The translations under genes and the position numbers were made by a program. The notes under the pieces were generated by a model. It saw only the letters and a list, made by a program, of their open reading frames with translations. It made no database searches and was not told where the DNA came from. A stretch of DNA of 25,439 nucleotides from Oscillospiraceae bacterium (GTDB lineage Bacteria > Bacillota_A > Clostridia > Oscillospirales > Oscillospiraceae): contig JAFOBK010000129.1 in assembly GCA_017381835.1 (NCBI GenBank), positions 1 to 25,439 of the forward strand, in the 5' to 3' direction. Shown piece by piece: positions 6,591 through 15,816 of this stretch (its first letter is position 1; every line of letters begins with the position of its first letter).

Positions 6591-7429
6591 TTTCTCTTTG
6601 GTATGCACTATGTGATTTTCTTCCCTTTGACCTGCTTCATTGGGACTTTATGAAGAATGCTCTGCTGGCTGTTTTACTGCTCTCTCCCCTATTCGGTCTC
6701 ATGTCCACAATGATTGTTACCGGCAGAATGAGTTTTTTCTCTGATGCCCTTGGACATTCCGCCTTTACCGGCATCGCCATCGGCTGTATTTGTGGTGTTG
6801 CTGCACCCACATGGGTCGCTGTTCTTTTCTCCGTTGTTTTTGCGCTGCTCTTTTCCTTTGTAAGAAGTCGCAGTAATCACGCGGCTGACACCTTAATTGG
6901 TGTATTCTCCAGTACAGCAGTTGCTTTGGGTATCTTTATTGCCACACTGGGAGGTTCCAGCTTTACCAAATACAACAAATATCTGATTGGTGATATTTTA
7001 TCTGTAACACCTGCGCAAATCGGTCTTTTAGCACTTGTCTTATTAGCTGTTGTGGCATTTTGGGTGCTTTTCAGTAATCATCTGACGCTGATCTCCATCC
7101 ATCCCCAACTGGCCTCCTCCCGAGGCATCAAACCCTGGCTCATGCAGGCAATGTTTACTGTTGCCATTGCAGTTGTTGTCACTTTGGCAATTTCCTGGGT
7201 CGGTCTATTGATCCTTAATTCTCTACTGGTACTACCCGGTGCATCCGCAAGAAATATCTCTAAAAACTTAAGGCAATATCATCTGTTTTCCGTATTACTC
7301 GCTTTGATTGCAGGTATTGGTGGACTATGTGTTTCCTATTATTGGGGAACCTCTGCCGGTGCCGCCATCTCCCTGATCCTGGCACTGTGCTTTGCAATCA
7401 GCTTTTGCTTCCGAAAGGTTGGTGCCTAA
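6587..7429 (+). CDS. znuB: Zinc/manganese ABC transporter permease
   Basis: Membrane subunit of the ABC-3 family (ZnuB/TroC). About eight hydrophobic segments are visible across 280 residues. Family features include MIVTGRMSFFSDALGHSAFTG near the first cytoplasmic loop and the segment ISWVGLLILNSLLVLPGASAR near residue 205. The ATG lies within the znuC end (ATGA overlap) and follows AAAGGGGG. The stop codon TAA is immediately followed by the trmO ATG. Metal specificity cannot be read from this subunit. Confidence 0.94.
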   Translation: MISLWYALCDFLPFDLLHWDFMKNALLAVLLLSPLFGLMSTMIVTGRMSFFSDALGHSAFTGIAIGCICGVAAPTWVAVLFSVVFALLFSFVRSRSNHAADTLIGVFSSTAVALGIFIATLGGSSFTKYNKYLIGDILSVTPAQIGLLALVLLAVVAFWVLFSNHLTLISIHPQLASSRGIKPWLMQAMFTVAIAVVVTLAISWVGLLILNSLLVLPGASARNISKNLRQYHLFSVLLALIAGIGGLCVSYYWGTSAGAAISLILALCFAISFCFRKVGA

Positions 7430-8119
7430 ATGGAGAACTTGAACATCCAGATTATTGCGAAAATGCGAAGCGATTTCCCCACAAAATTCGGCATTCCCCG
7501 GCAAAGCGGCTTAGTGGAGGAACTGGAATCCACCATTGTCTTTGAACCGGAATTCCGTAATCCCGATGCTTTGCGGGGCATTGAAGGATATTCTCACCTT
7601 TGGCTTATCTGGCAGTTTTCCCAGGCTGTCCGTCAGGATTGGTCTCCTACTGTCAGACCTCCCCGCTTAGGCGGAAACACCCGCATGGGTGTTTTTGCCA
7701 CCCGCTCCCCCTTCCGTCCCAACCACTTGGGTTTATCCTGCGTCAGGCTCCTCGGAGTTGAGCATACCGAATCAGAAGGTACTGTGATTCATGTTGCTGG
7801 TGCGGATCTCATGGACGGAACCCCCATCGTAGATATTAAACCCTATATCCCCTACTCAGACAGTTTTCCGGATGCTCTCGGTGGTTTCACAGATTCCGCA
7901 GAAGATTTCATCCTGGAAGTTGTATTTCCTGAGAACTTACTGAAAGTATTACCGGAAAACAAACGCCAGGCGGCCATCGGTGTGCTCTCTCACGACCCCC
8001 GGCCTTCCTATCAGCGCAAACCGGATCGCGTTTACGGTCTCGGCTTTGCAGGTTTCGACATTCGTTTTACAGTAGAAGAAAAAGTGCTTACCGTTTGTGA
8101 TGTTATAAAATGTCAATAA
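7430..8119 (+). CDS. trmO: tRNA m6t6A37 methyltransferase TrmO (TsaA/YaeB family)
   Basis: TrmO methylates N6 of threonylcarbamoyladenosine-37 in certain tRNAs, using SAM. The 229-residue protein has the single-sheet TsaA fold signatures: KFGIPRQSGL near residue 19, YSHLWLIWQF, GVFATRSPFRPNHLGLSCV (SAM-binding region, near 87-105) and DLMDGTPIVDIKPYIPYSD. A C-terminal extension with RKPDRVYGLGFAGFDIRF is typical of longer members. The ATG abuts the znuB stop with no gap, so it is almost certainly co-transcribed with the metal transporter; a functional link is not obvious. Confidence 0.93.
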   Translation: MENLNIQIIAKMRSDFPTKFGIPRQSGLVEELESTIVFEPEFRNPDALRGIEGYSHLWLIWQFSQAVRQDWSPTVRPPRLGGNTRMGVFATRSPFRPNHLGLSCVRLLGVEHTESEGTVIHVAGADLMDGTPIVDIKPYIPYSDSFPDALGGFTDSAEDFILEVVFPENLLKVLPENKRQAAIGVLSHDPRPSYQRKPDRVYGLGFAGFDIRFTVEEKVLTVCDVIKCQ

Positions 8120-8132
8120 GCAGGTGAAAGTT

Positions 8133-9527
8133 ATGAGACGAAGTACAAACATGCTGAGCGGACCTCTTTGGTCCAGTCTGATTACCTACACAGTTCCCAT
8201 TATGCTTACCAGCATTCTTCAGTTGCTGTTCAATGCAGCAGACCTGGTGATTGTTGGTCGCTTCAGCGGCAGCATCAATGTGGCTGCAGTCAGTGCTACC
8301 GGCGCAATTACCAATCTAATTGTTAATTTGTTCATCGGTCTGTCCATTGGTGCAGGTGTTTCTGTTGCCCATGCTCTTGGTGGAAATCACGAAAAAGAGG
8401 TTCATCGCATTGTTCACACTGCACTTCCCACTGCGATCATTGGCGGCTTAATTTTGTCCATTGTGGGTGTAGTGTTTTCCAAAACTTTTCTTACCTTGAT
8501 GAAAACCCCGGAAAACGTTCTGCCTCTGTCTGCAAAGTACATGCGGATCTATTTCTGCGGTATGACTTTCACCATGGTATATAACTTCTGCGCTTCTATC
8601 TTAAGGGCTGCCGGTGATACGAAGAGTCCCTTGATTTTTCTAATGATTTCCGGTGTGATCAACGTACTGCTGAATATATTCTTTGTTGTCGTTTTCGGCA
8701 TGACTGTTGACGGTGTCGCACTGGCTACAATTGCCTCTCAAGCTATTTCCGCAGTTTTGGTTGTCATTGCGCTAATGCGCCGCACTGATGCCTGCAAACT
8801 CTCTTTGAAGCAAATGCGTTTCTATAAACAACCTTTCTTTAAGATCATTCGGATTGGCTTACCGGCCGGTATACAGAGTTCCATGTTTGCAATCTCCAAT
8901 GTCATTGTTCAGTCCTCCATCAATTCCTTCAATAGTGAAGCATTGATGTCCGGTAACGGCGCAGCAGCTAATATTGAAGGCTTTGTCTATGTGCTGATGA
9001 ACAGCTTCCATCAAACAGCTGTCAACTACATTGGACAGAACATGGGCGCACATCAATATAAGCGCATCAAAAAGATATTCTGTCTTTGTCTGATCTATGT
9101 AACAATCGCAGGTTTCGCCGCGGGATTCAGCGTTTGGACTTTTGGTGAGAAACTGCTGAGCATCTACATTACTGACTCTCCGGAAGCAATCCAATATGGT
9201 TTAATCCGCTTCAACTATATTGCCCTTCCCTACTTTGTCTGTGGACTTATGGATGTTTCCACCGGCTCTCTGCGTGGTTTGGGTGCATCTTTCACACCGA
9301 TGCTGTTGTCTATTCTCGGTGTATGCGGCATCCGAATTATGTGGATCTACACGGTATTTCAGATTCCCAAATTCCACACCCCTGAGTGGCTGTACATCTC
9401 TTACCTGATGTCCTGGCTGGGCACTTTCATTTTCCAGACAACCGCATTTATCATCATTTACAAGAAACGCGTACGATCACACAATATCGCATCCCGTATG
9501 CCGGAATTTAAAGGAGAAATCACATGA
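8133..9527 (+). CDS. MATE-family multidrug/toxin exporter
   Basis: Integral membrane antiporter with about twelve hydrophobic segments in 464 residues, arranged as two MatE repeats. Motifs include LLFNAADLVIVGRF near the first helix pair, LGGNHEKEVHR, FCASILRAAGDTKSPL in the first half and MGAHQYKRIKK in the second. I chose the ATG at 8133, spaced normally from AGGTGA, over the GTG at 8124 that falls inside that ribosome binding site. The gene ends in an ATGA overlap with the acetate kinase-like gene, so the two are coupled. Substrate unknown; NorM- and DinF-like branches cannot be separated by eye. Confidence 0.92.
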   Translation: MRRSTNMLSGPLWSSLITYTVPIMLTSILQLLFNAADLVIVGRFSGSINVAAVSATGAITNLIVNLFIGLSIGAGVSVAHALGGNHEKEVHRIVHTALPTAIIGGLILSIVGVVFSKTFLTLMKTPENVLPLSAKYMRIYFCGMTFTMVYNFCASILRAAGDTKSPLIFLMISGVINVLLNIFFVVVFGMTVDGVALATIASQAISAVLVVIALMRRTDACKLSLKQMRFYKQPFFKIIRIGLPAGIQSSMFAISNVIVQSSINSFNSEALMSGNGAAANIEGFVYVLMNSFHQTAVNYIGQNMGAHQYKRIKKIFCLCLIYVTIAGFAAGFSVWTFGEKLLSIYITDSPEAIQYGLIRFNYIALPYFVCGLMDVSTGSLRGLGASFTPMLLSILGVCGIRIMWIYTVFQIPKFHTPEWLYISYLMSWLGTFIFQTTAFIIIYKKRVRSHNIASRMPEFKGEIT

Positions 9528-10711
9528 ATATTTTGATCTGTAATGTTGGCAGCACATCCCTGAAATATCAGCTGTTTGATATGGATCGGGGCGAAAAAGT
9601 TTTGTGCAGCGGCGGTGCTGAGCGAGTTGGCGCTGCAAAGAGTCTTTACTATCATACGGATAATCAAAGCGGTACCTCCATTCGTATGGATGCCGTCTTC
9701 CCCACTCATCGTGAAGCTATCGAGGCGATGATCTCCAATTTGCTGGATGGCTGCATCGAATCTCTTGACGACATCTCCTGTGTTGGTTTTAAGGTCGTAT
9801 ATGCAAAGGGAATTACCGGTGTACAGTATCTTACGGAAGATGTTCTGAAGGCAATGGCTGACTTCAATTCCGTGGCCCCTGCTCACAATCCTCCCTATAT
9901 CGCAGCTATCCGCCAGTTTGCTGCACTGATGCCCGACACGCCTCTTATCGGCTCCTTTGAAACTGCATTCCATGCAAATATGCCTGCAGAGGCTTACTTA
10001 TATCCCATCCCTGTGGAGCTGAGCAAAAAGCACGCAATCCGTCGTTACGGCTTCCATGGCGCCTCCCTGGAATACCTTTCCACCTGGACCGCTAAGAAAA
10101 TGGGTCGTGAAGACCTGAAGCTGGTTTGCTGTCACTTGGGCGGCAGCGGCAGTCTGTGCGCTGTTAAGGACGGCATCAGCATTGACACTACCATGGGTCT
10201 CGGACTGCAGTGCGGTGTCCTGCAGAATAACCGAATCGGTGATATGGATCCTTATATCATCTTCTATCTTTTGGAAGAATGCGGTATGCAGCTGAGCGAG
10301 ATCAAAACCATGCTTCAGTCCAAGAGCGGCTTGCTTGGCCTCAGCGGCGGTGTTTCCAATGACCTGCGCGATATCCAGGAAGCTGCTGACAACGGCAATG
10401 AGGACTGCCAGAACGCTCTGAAGGCCTATGCTTATGGCATTAAGAAATACATCGGCGCATATACTGCCGCTCTGGGTGGTGTTGATGCCATCGTATTTGG
10501 CGGCGGCATTGGCAGAAAGAGTGACCGAATCCGCGCTATGGCGCTGGAGGGTCTGGAATGCTTTGGTGTAAAGCTGGATGCAGACAAAAACCGCAATCCC
10601 AACGGCGGTGACGATATTTCTGCAGCTGACAGCAAGGTTCGCATCTATGTGGTAGATACCAACGAAGAAATCATCGTTGCAAGAAAAGCAAAGGCTCTGC
10701 TTCAACAGTAA
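9524..10711 (+). CDS. Divergent acetate kinase-family enzyme (acetate/propionate-type kinase)
   Basis: Full-length (395 residues) member of the acetokinase family, which interconverts acyl phosphate plus ADP and the acid plus ATP. Retained: CNVGSTSLKYQ (7-17 region), HNPP (His121), YGFHGAS (His178), an Arg in NNRIGDMDP (Arg237) and TNEEIIVAR at the end. Against Methanosarcina thermophila Ack recalled from memory, Arg91 (in HRVVHGG) is Lys90 in FKVVYAKG, Asp148 is Glu146 in FETAFH, and Asn211 of HLGNG is Gly207 in HLGGSGS. These are active-site positions, so acid specificity, phosphoryl donor or activity may differ. AAAGGAG precedes the start, inside the MATE gene. No pta lies nearby. I therefore withhold the symbol ackA. 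Confidence 0.88.
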   Translation: MNILICNVGSTSLKYQLFDMDRGEKVLCSGGAERVGAAKSLYYHTDNQSGTSIRMDAVFPTHREAIEAMISNLLDGCIESLDDISCVGFKVVYAKGITGVQYLTEDVLKAMADFNSVAPAHNPPYIAAIRQFAALMPDTPLIGSFETAFHANMPAEAYLYPIPVELSKKHAIRRYGFHGASLEYLSTWTAKKMGREDLKLVCCHLGGSGSLCAVKDGISIDTTMGLGLQCGVLQNNRIGDMDPYIIFYLLEECGMQLSEIKTMLQSKSGLLGLSGGVSNDLRDIQEAADNGNEDCQNALKAYAYGIKKYIGAYTAALGGVDAIVFGGGIGRKSDRIRAMALEGLECFGVKLDADKNRNPNGGDDISAADSKVRIYVVDTNEEIIVARKAKALLQQ

Positions 10712-10720
10712 TATAATACG

Positions 10721-10756
10721 AAAAAAACCGGAAGGCATCTGCCTTCCGGTCTTTTT
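10721..10756. terminator. Bidirectional terminator between the acetate kinase-like gene and purL
   Basis: A 10-bp perfect stem, ACCGGAAGGC and GCCTTCCGGT around an ATCT loop, is flanked by a run of seven A on the left and CTTTTTC on the right. It therefore ends transcripts from both converging operons; the minus-strand side has the better T run. Confidence 0.93.
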
Positions 10757-10765
10757 CATACTTTA

Positions 10766-13700
10766 TTAACCCTTGAAGTACTTGACCGCAGCTTCGAACA
10801 TGCGGATATCGTAATTACCGGGAACATTCTTATACAGACCTGCGCCAACACGCTCGCTGTGACCCATCTTACCGAAGACTCTGCCATCGGGAGAAGTGAT
10901 GCCCTCGATTGCGAACAGAGAACCGTTGGGGTTGAATGCAGCGTCCATAGTGGGCTCACCGTTCAAATCCACATACTGGGTTGCGATCTGACCGTTGGCT
11001 GCCAGCTTCAGTGCCAGCTCCTCGCTTGCGAAGAAACGACCCTCACCGTGGGAGATAGGAACATTGACAATGTCGCCAACATTCATCAGGCTCAGCCAGG
11101 GAGACTTGTTAGAAGCAATGCGGGTACGGACAATTCTGGACTGGTGGCGTGCAATGGTGTTGAAGGTCAGAGTAGGGCAATTTGCATCGGTATCGATGAT
11201 CTTACCGTAAGGTACCAGACCCAGCTTGATCAGCGCCTGGAAGCCGTTACAGATACCGCACATCAGGCCGTCACGCTCATCCAGCAGCTTGGTAACCTGC
11301 TCCTTGATAGCGGGGTTACGGAAGAATGCAGTGATGAACTTTGCAGAGCCGTCAGGCTCGTCACCGCCGGAGAAACCGCCGGGAATGAAGATCATCTGGG
11401 AATCAGCGATCTTGCCTGCTACGGTCTCTACGCTTCTTGCAACATCTTCTGCGGTCAGGTTGCGGATAACAACGATCTCAGCCTCACCGCCGGCAGCCAT
11501 CACTGCCTTAGCAGAATCGTACTCGCAGTTGGTGCCGGGGAATACGGGGATCAGCACCTTGGGCTTAGCGACCTTTACTGCAGGAGCTGCATTGCAGATA
11601 CCTGCGGCAGAGAATGCCTCGATCTTGCGATCGGTTTCCTTGGTCTTAGTGGGATAAACCTTCTCCAGAACAGCGGTATTCAGCGCATACAGTTCGGAAA
11701 TTGCAACGGTTTCGCCACCGTAGGTAATGGTGGGTTCTGCGGTGGTATGACCAATCAGAGTGCCGCAATCGCAATCTTCGGTGAGTTCTGCGATGATCAT
11801 GCCGTAAGCAGGACCGTACTGAACAGAAACTTCAGGTGCTGCCACGAAGCCGATATCATTACCGAAGGACATCTTCATAACAGCCTCAGCAATACCGCCG
11901 GCATCCACAGCCCAGGAAGCCTTTACCTTACCAGCCTGGCACAGTGCGTAGTACTGCTCCCAAGCCTTCTTCAGGCCATCGTAATCAGTAATATTCTCAG
12001 TGCCAAACAGATAGACGGGGTGACCTGCCTCCTTGAATTCGTTGGAGATAACCTCTTCAGCCTTCAAAGGAGCAATCGCAAAGGAGATCACAGTGGGAGG
12101 TACATCCTTATCCATAAAGGTACCGGACATGGAGTCCTTACCGCCGATAGCGGCAGCACCCAGATTCAGCTGTGCATCCAGAGCGCCCAGCAGAGCCTGG
12201 AAAGGCTTGCCCCAGCGCAGAGGCTCATTACGCAGTCTTTCAAAGAACTCCTGCAGAGTCAGATAGATCTTCTTATAGTCAGCGCCTGCAGCAACTGCCT
12301 TTGCCATAGAGGAGATAATGCTTGCCTGCGCACCGACATAGGGATCAGCAGACAGCAGGTCAGGATCACAGCCCCATGCAAAAACGCTTGCCTGATCGGT
12401 ATACTGACCGGGCAGAACGGGCAGCTTTGCTGCCATTGCCTGGGTGGGGGTAGCCTGGTTCTTACCGCCGAAAGGCATCAGAACGGAACCGGCACCGATG
12501 GTGGAGTCAAAACGCTCAACCAGACCTCTCTGGGAAGCAAACTTCAGGTTGGAAGCGATGGAACGCAGGTCGGACTTTGCCGCAGAAGCAGCAGCTGCAC
12601 GGTCAGCAACCTCAACAGCCATCTGCTTCACAGCACCGTTGGTGTTCAGGAATTCACGGCTCAGGTTGGCAATCTCATTACCCTTCCAGGACATGACCAT
12701 ACGAGCTTCTTCGGTGACAACAGCCACACGGTAAGCTTCCAGGTTTTCCTTCTCCGCAGCAGCAATGAATGCGTCCACATCTTCGGGAGCAACAACAACT
12801 GCCATACGCTCCTGGGACTCGGAAATAGCGATTTCAGTACCGTCCAGACCCTCGTACTTCTTACGAACTGCATCCAGGTCGATGCGCAGGCCGTCAGCCA
12901 GCTCACCGATGGCAACAGATACGCCGCCTGCACCGAAGTCATTGCAACGCTTGATCAGACGGGTGACCTCAGCATCACGGAACAGACGCTGGATCTTACG
13001 CTCCTCAGGAGCATTACCCTTCTGAACCTCGGATGCCATGGTGGTCAAAGACTTCATATTATGGCTCTTTGAAGAACCGGTAGCACCGCCGATACCATCA
13101 CGGCCGGTACGGCCGCCCAGCAGAACGATCACATCACCGGGTGCGGGACGCTCACGGCGGACATTGTATGCAGGAGCAGCAGCAACAACAGCACCACACT
13201 CCAAACGCTTAGCTACATAACCGTCATGGTACAGTTCAGCAACATGACCGGTAGCCAGGCCAATCTGATTACCATAAGAGGAATAACCGGCAGCAGCAGT
13301 TTGACACAGCTTACGCTGGGGCAGCTTGCCCGCCAGGGTATCCTTCAGGGACTTTCTGGGGTCACCGGCACCGGTAACACGCATTGCCTGATGGACATAA
13401 GCACGACCGGACAGGGGGTCACGGATACAACCGCCGATACAGGTAGCAGCGCCACCAAAGGGCTCGATCTCAGTGGGATGGTTGTGAGTTTCGTTCTTGA
13501 ACATCAGCAGCCAATCCTGATCCTCACCGTTGACAGTTGCAGTGACATGGATGGAGCAAGCATTGATCTCTTCGCTCTCATCCAGCTCAGGCAGCAGGCC
13601 ACGCTTCTTCAGGGTCTTTGCACCAATGGTAGCAATATCCATCAGAGTCTGAGGACGCTTGGATGCCTTCTCTTCGCCGTAAACTTCAATACGGGCATCC

Positions 13701-14446
13701 AGATAACGCTTGTAAGCCTCCGCAACAGCTGCATCATGGATCTGGATATTCTCCAGGTGGGTAGAGAAAGTGGTGTGACGGCAGTGGTCAGACCAGTAAG
13801 TATCAACAACACGGATTTCGGTGATGGTAGGATCACGGTGTTCCTCATCACGGAAGTAAGCCTGCAGGAACTTCAGATCATCCAGGTCCATAGCCAGACC
13901 CAGCTTCTCCAGCAGTGCAGACAGACCTGCGTCATCCAGGCCAATGAAGCCATCAACAGTTGCAACAGTCTGAGGAGCTGCATACTCGACAGTCAGGGTC
14001 TCAGGCATCTCAAGAGATGCTTCGCGGCTTTCAACAGCATTGATAACATGCTTCTTGATCGCAGCAATGTTCTCCTCGGTCAGGCTACCGGACAGAACAT
14101 AGACCTTTGCGGTACGGATAATGGGACGATTGCCCTGGGAGATGATCTGAATGCACTGTGCAGCGGAGTCGGCGCGCTGGTCATACTGACCGGGCAGAGG
14201 CTCCACAGCAAAAACGATTTCGCCGGCGGGGACTTCGAAGCTGACATCATCAACCTGAGGCTCGGAGAATACAGTATTCACTGCATAGTTAAAGAGGCCC
14301 TCTTCAATATTCTCAGCATCGTAGCGGTTCAGAACACGAACAGATTCCAATGCATCGATCTGCAGGAAATCTTTAATCTCACGCAGCAGGCTGTCAGCCT
14401 CATGGGTCTGACCGGCCTTCTTTTCGACATATACACGATAAACCAT
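10766..14446 (-). CDS. purL: Phosphoribosylformylglycinamidine synthase, single-chain PurL
   Basis: Converts FGAR, ATP and glutamine to FGAM. The 1226-residue protein is the large single-chain form, so no separate purS or purQ is needed. It has an N-terminal PurS-like segment (MVYRVYVEKKAGQTHEADSL), a linker and synthetase core (FKNETHNHPTEIEPFGGAAT, GGRTGRDGIGGATGSS) and a class I glutaminase from about residue 963 with GICNGFQ (nucleophile near Cys1067) and HGEGRF (near His1133). The glutaminase triad looks intact. The frame is open 59 codons upstream of the chosen start, but AGGAGG precedes the ATG at 14446 and the extra residues would lie in purD. It is the last gene of the purine operon, followed by the shared terminator. 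Confidence 0.96.
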   Translation of the reverse strand: MVYRVYVEKKAGQTHEADSLLREIKDFLQIDALESVRVLNRYDAENIEEGLFNYAVNTVFSEPQVDDVSFEVPAGEIVFAVEPLPGQYDQRADSAAQCIQIISQGNRPIIRTAKVYVLSGSLTEENIAAIKKHVINAVESREASLEMPETLTVEYAAPQTVATVDGFIGLDDAGLSALLEKLGLAMDLDDLKFLQAYFRDEEHRDPTITEIRVVDTYWSDHCRHTTFSTHLENIQIHDAAVAEAYKRYLDARIEVYGEEKASKRPQTLMDIATIGAKTLKKRGLLPELDESEEINACSIHVTATVNGEDQDWLLMFKNETHNHPTEIEPFGGAATCIGGCIRDPLSGRAYVHQAMRVTGAGDPRKSLKDTLAGKLPQRKLCQTAAAGYSSYGNQIGLATGHVAELYHDGYVAKRLECGAVVAAAPAYNVRRERPAPGDVIVLLGGRTGRDGIGGATGSSKSHNMKSLTTMASEVQKGNAPEERKIQRLFRDAEVTRLIKRCNDFGAGGVSVAIGELADGLRIDLDAVRKKYEGLDGTEIAISESQERMAVVVAPEDVDAFIAAAEKENLEAYRVAVVTEEARMVMSWKGNEIANLSREFLNTNGAVKQMAVEVADRAAAASAAKSDLRSIASNLKFASQRGLVERFDSTIGAGSVLMPFGGKNQATPTQAMAAKLPVLPGQYTDQASVFAWGCDPDLLSADPYVGAQASIISSMAKAVAAGADYKKIYLTLQEFFERLRNEPLRWGKPFQALLGALDAQLNLGAAAIGGKDSMSGTFMDKDVPPTVISFAIAPLKAEEVISNEFKEAGHPVYLFGTENITDYDGLKKAWEQYYALCQAGKVKASWAVDAGGIAEAVMKMSFGNDIGFVAAPEVSVQYGPAYGMIIAELTEDCDCGTLIGHTTAEPTITYGGETVAISELYALNTAVLEKVYPTKTKETDRKIEAFSAAGICNAAPAVKVAKPKVLIPVFPGTNCEYDSAKAVMAAGGEAEIVVIRNLTAEDVARSVETVAGKIADSQMIFIPGGFSGGDEPDGSAKFITAFFRNPAIKEQVTKLLDERDGLMCGICNGFQALIKLGLVPYGKIIDTDANCPTLTFNTIARHQSRIVRTRIASNKSPWLSLMNVGDIVNVPISHGEGRFFASEELALKLAANGQIATQYVDLNGEPTMDAAFNPNGSLFAIEGITSPDGRVFGKMGHSERVGAGLYKNVPGNYDIRMFEAAVKYFKG

Positions 14447-14459
14447 GGGTATGTCCTCC

Positions 14460-15725
14460 TTACTTATTTGCGGCCAGTGCGCGCTGACCGATATCACTTC
14501 TGCGATAGGCATTCTCGAACTGAACGCCATCTGCCAGACGATAGGCTTCCTTAATGGCATCTGCCAGAGTATCCGCAACAGCAGTAGTGCCGGTAACACG
14601 GCCACCGGAAGTGACCAGAACACCGTCCTTCAAAGCAGCACCTGCAACATAAGTATGGATATCTGCTTCCTCAGTCATAGTGATGGGGAAACCCTTACCA
14701 TAGGATGCGGGATAACCAGCAGATGCGGTAATGACGCAGCAAGCATGCTTATCAGCAAACTTTACTTCGGTTTCAGCCAGGGTGCCGTTGGTAGTAGCCT
14801 GCATAACGGTCAGCAGGTCACTTTCCAGCAGAGGCAGAACAACCTGTGTCTCAGGGTCACCGAAACGGCAGTTGTACTCAATAACCTTGGGGCCATTAGG
14901 GGTCAGCATCAGGCCAAAGTACAGGCAGCCCTTAAAGGTGCGGCCTTCTGCATTCATTGCCTTAATTGTGGGCAGGAAGATGGTGTCCATGCACTCCTGG
15001 GCAATGGCATCGGTGTAGTAGGGGTTGGGTGCAACAGTACCCATACCGCCGGTATTCAGACCGGTATCATTGTCACCTGCACGCTTGTGGTCCATGGAAG
15101 AAATCATGGGGATCACAACATTACCGTCAGTAAAGGACAGAACGGAAACCTCAGGACCGGTCAGGAACTCTTCCACAACGATCTGATCACCGCTCTTACC
15201 GAAGACCTTGTCAGACATCATGGACTTGACAGCATCCACAGCCTCTTCACGGGTCATAGCGATGATGACACCCTTACCCAAAGCCAGGCCATCCGCCTTG
15301 ATAACAGTAGGAATGGGAGCATTTTCCAGGTACTTCAGAGCTGCTTCCATATCAGTAAAGACTTCATACGCAGCGGTAGGAATGCCGTACTTCTTCATCA
15401 GATTCTTGGAGAATACCTTGCTGCCTTCAATGATCGCAGCATTGGCCTTAGGACCAAAGCAAGGAATCCCCTTCTCTTCCAGCGCATCTACGCAGCCCAG
15501 GACCAGAGGATCATCAGGCGCAACAACTGCATAGTCAATACCGGTTTCCACAGCAAACTTAACAATTGCATCAATATCCTTTGCACCGATATTCACGCAG
15601 GTTGCATCCTTTGCAATACCACCGTTACCGGGAGTTGCAAAAATCTCAGTAACAGCAGAATTCTCTTTCAATTTCTTAATAATGGCATGCTCACGGCCAC
15701 CGCCGCCAACAACGAGTAGTTTCAT
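14460..15725 (-). CDS. purD: Phosphoribosylamine-glycine ligase (GAR synthetase)
   Basis: Joins phosphoribosylamine and glycine using ATP, the step right after PurF. The 421-residue ATP-grasp protein starts MKLLVVGGGGREHAII and shows IKADGLALGKGVIIA, GPEVSVLSFTDG, NTGGMGTVAPNP and YNCRFGDPETQ, all PurD hallmarks. Start 15725 follows GGAGG on the minus strand. purL begins 13 bases after it. Upstream, the 91-base gap to purH holds two hairpins. Confidence 0.97.
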   Translation of the reverse strand: MKLLVVGGGGREHAIIKKLKENSAVTEIFATPGNGGIAKDATCVNIGAKDIDAIVKFAVETGIDYAVVAPDDPLVLGCVDALEEKGIPCFGPKANAAIIEGSKVFSKNLMKKYGIPTAAYEVFTDMEAALKYLENAPIPTVIKADGLALGKGVIIAMTREEAVDAVKSMMSDKVFGKSGDQIVVEEFLTGPEVSVLSFTDGNVVIPMISSMDHKRAGDNDTGLNTGGMGTVAPNPYYTDAIAQECMDTIFLPTIKAMNAEGRTFKGCLYFGLMLTPNGPKVIEYNCRFGDPETQVVLPLLESDLLTVMQATTNGTLAETEVKFADKHACCVITASAGYPASYGKGFPITMTEEADIHTYVAGAALKDGVLVTSGGRVTGTTAVADTLADAIKEAYRLADGVQFENAYRRSDIGQRALAANK

Positions 15726-15739
15726 TATTACCTCCAACA

Positions 15740-15754
15740 GGCGTCAAAAACGCC
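15740..15754 (-). other. Small hairpin just before purD
   Basis: GGCGT and ACGCC pair around TTTTG, ending 5 bases before the GGAGG of purD on the minus strand. It could affect access to that ribosome binding site. Short, so may be chance. Confidence 0.4.
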
Positions 15755-15783
15755 AAAAACAAGTAGACTTATATAACGGGCAA

Positions 15784-15807
15784 TAGGCCGATGAAAACAT
15801 CGGCCTA
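15784..15807 (-). other. Perfect 10-bp hairpin in the purH-purD gap
   Basis: TAGGCCGATG pairs exactly with CATCGGCCTA around a four-base loop (TTTT on the minus strand). It begins 10 bases after the purH stop. The bases that follow on the minus strand are TTGCCCG, not a T run, so it is not a standard terminator. An RNA stability or processing element that sets different purH and purD-purL levels is possible. Confidence 0.6.
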
Positions 15808-15816
15808 AAAATGCTC

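Noticed and set aside
14447..14623. A 59-residue N-terminal extension of PurL
   Set aside because: It would overlap the end of purD and lacks similarity to PurL; the ATG at 14446 has AGGAGG at the right distance and begins with the expected MVYRVYVEKK.
15784..15807. Terminator ending the purine operon after purH
   Set aside because: The stem is perfect but is followed by TTGCCCG on the minus strand, not a T run, and purD-purL continue with good ribosome binding sites. No convincing new promoter (TTTTCA/TATATA is weak) was found in the gap.
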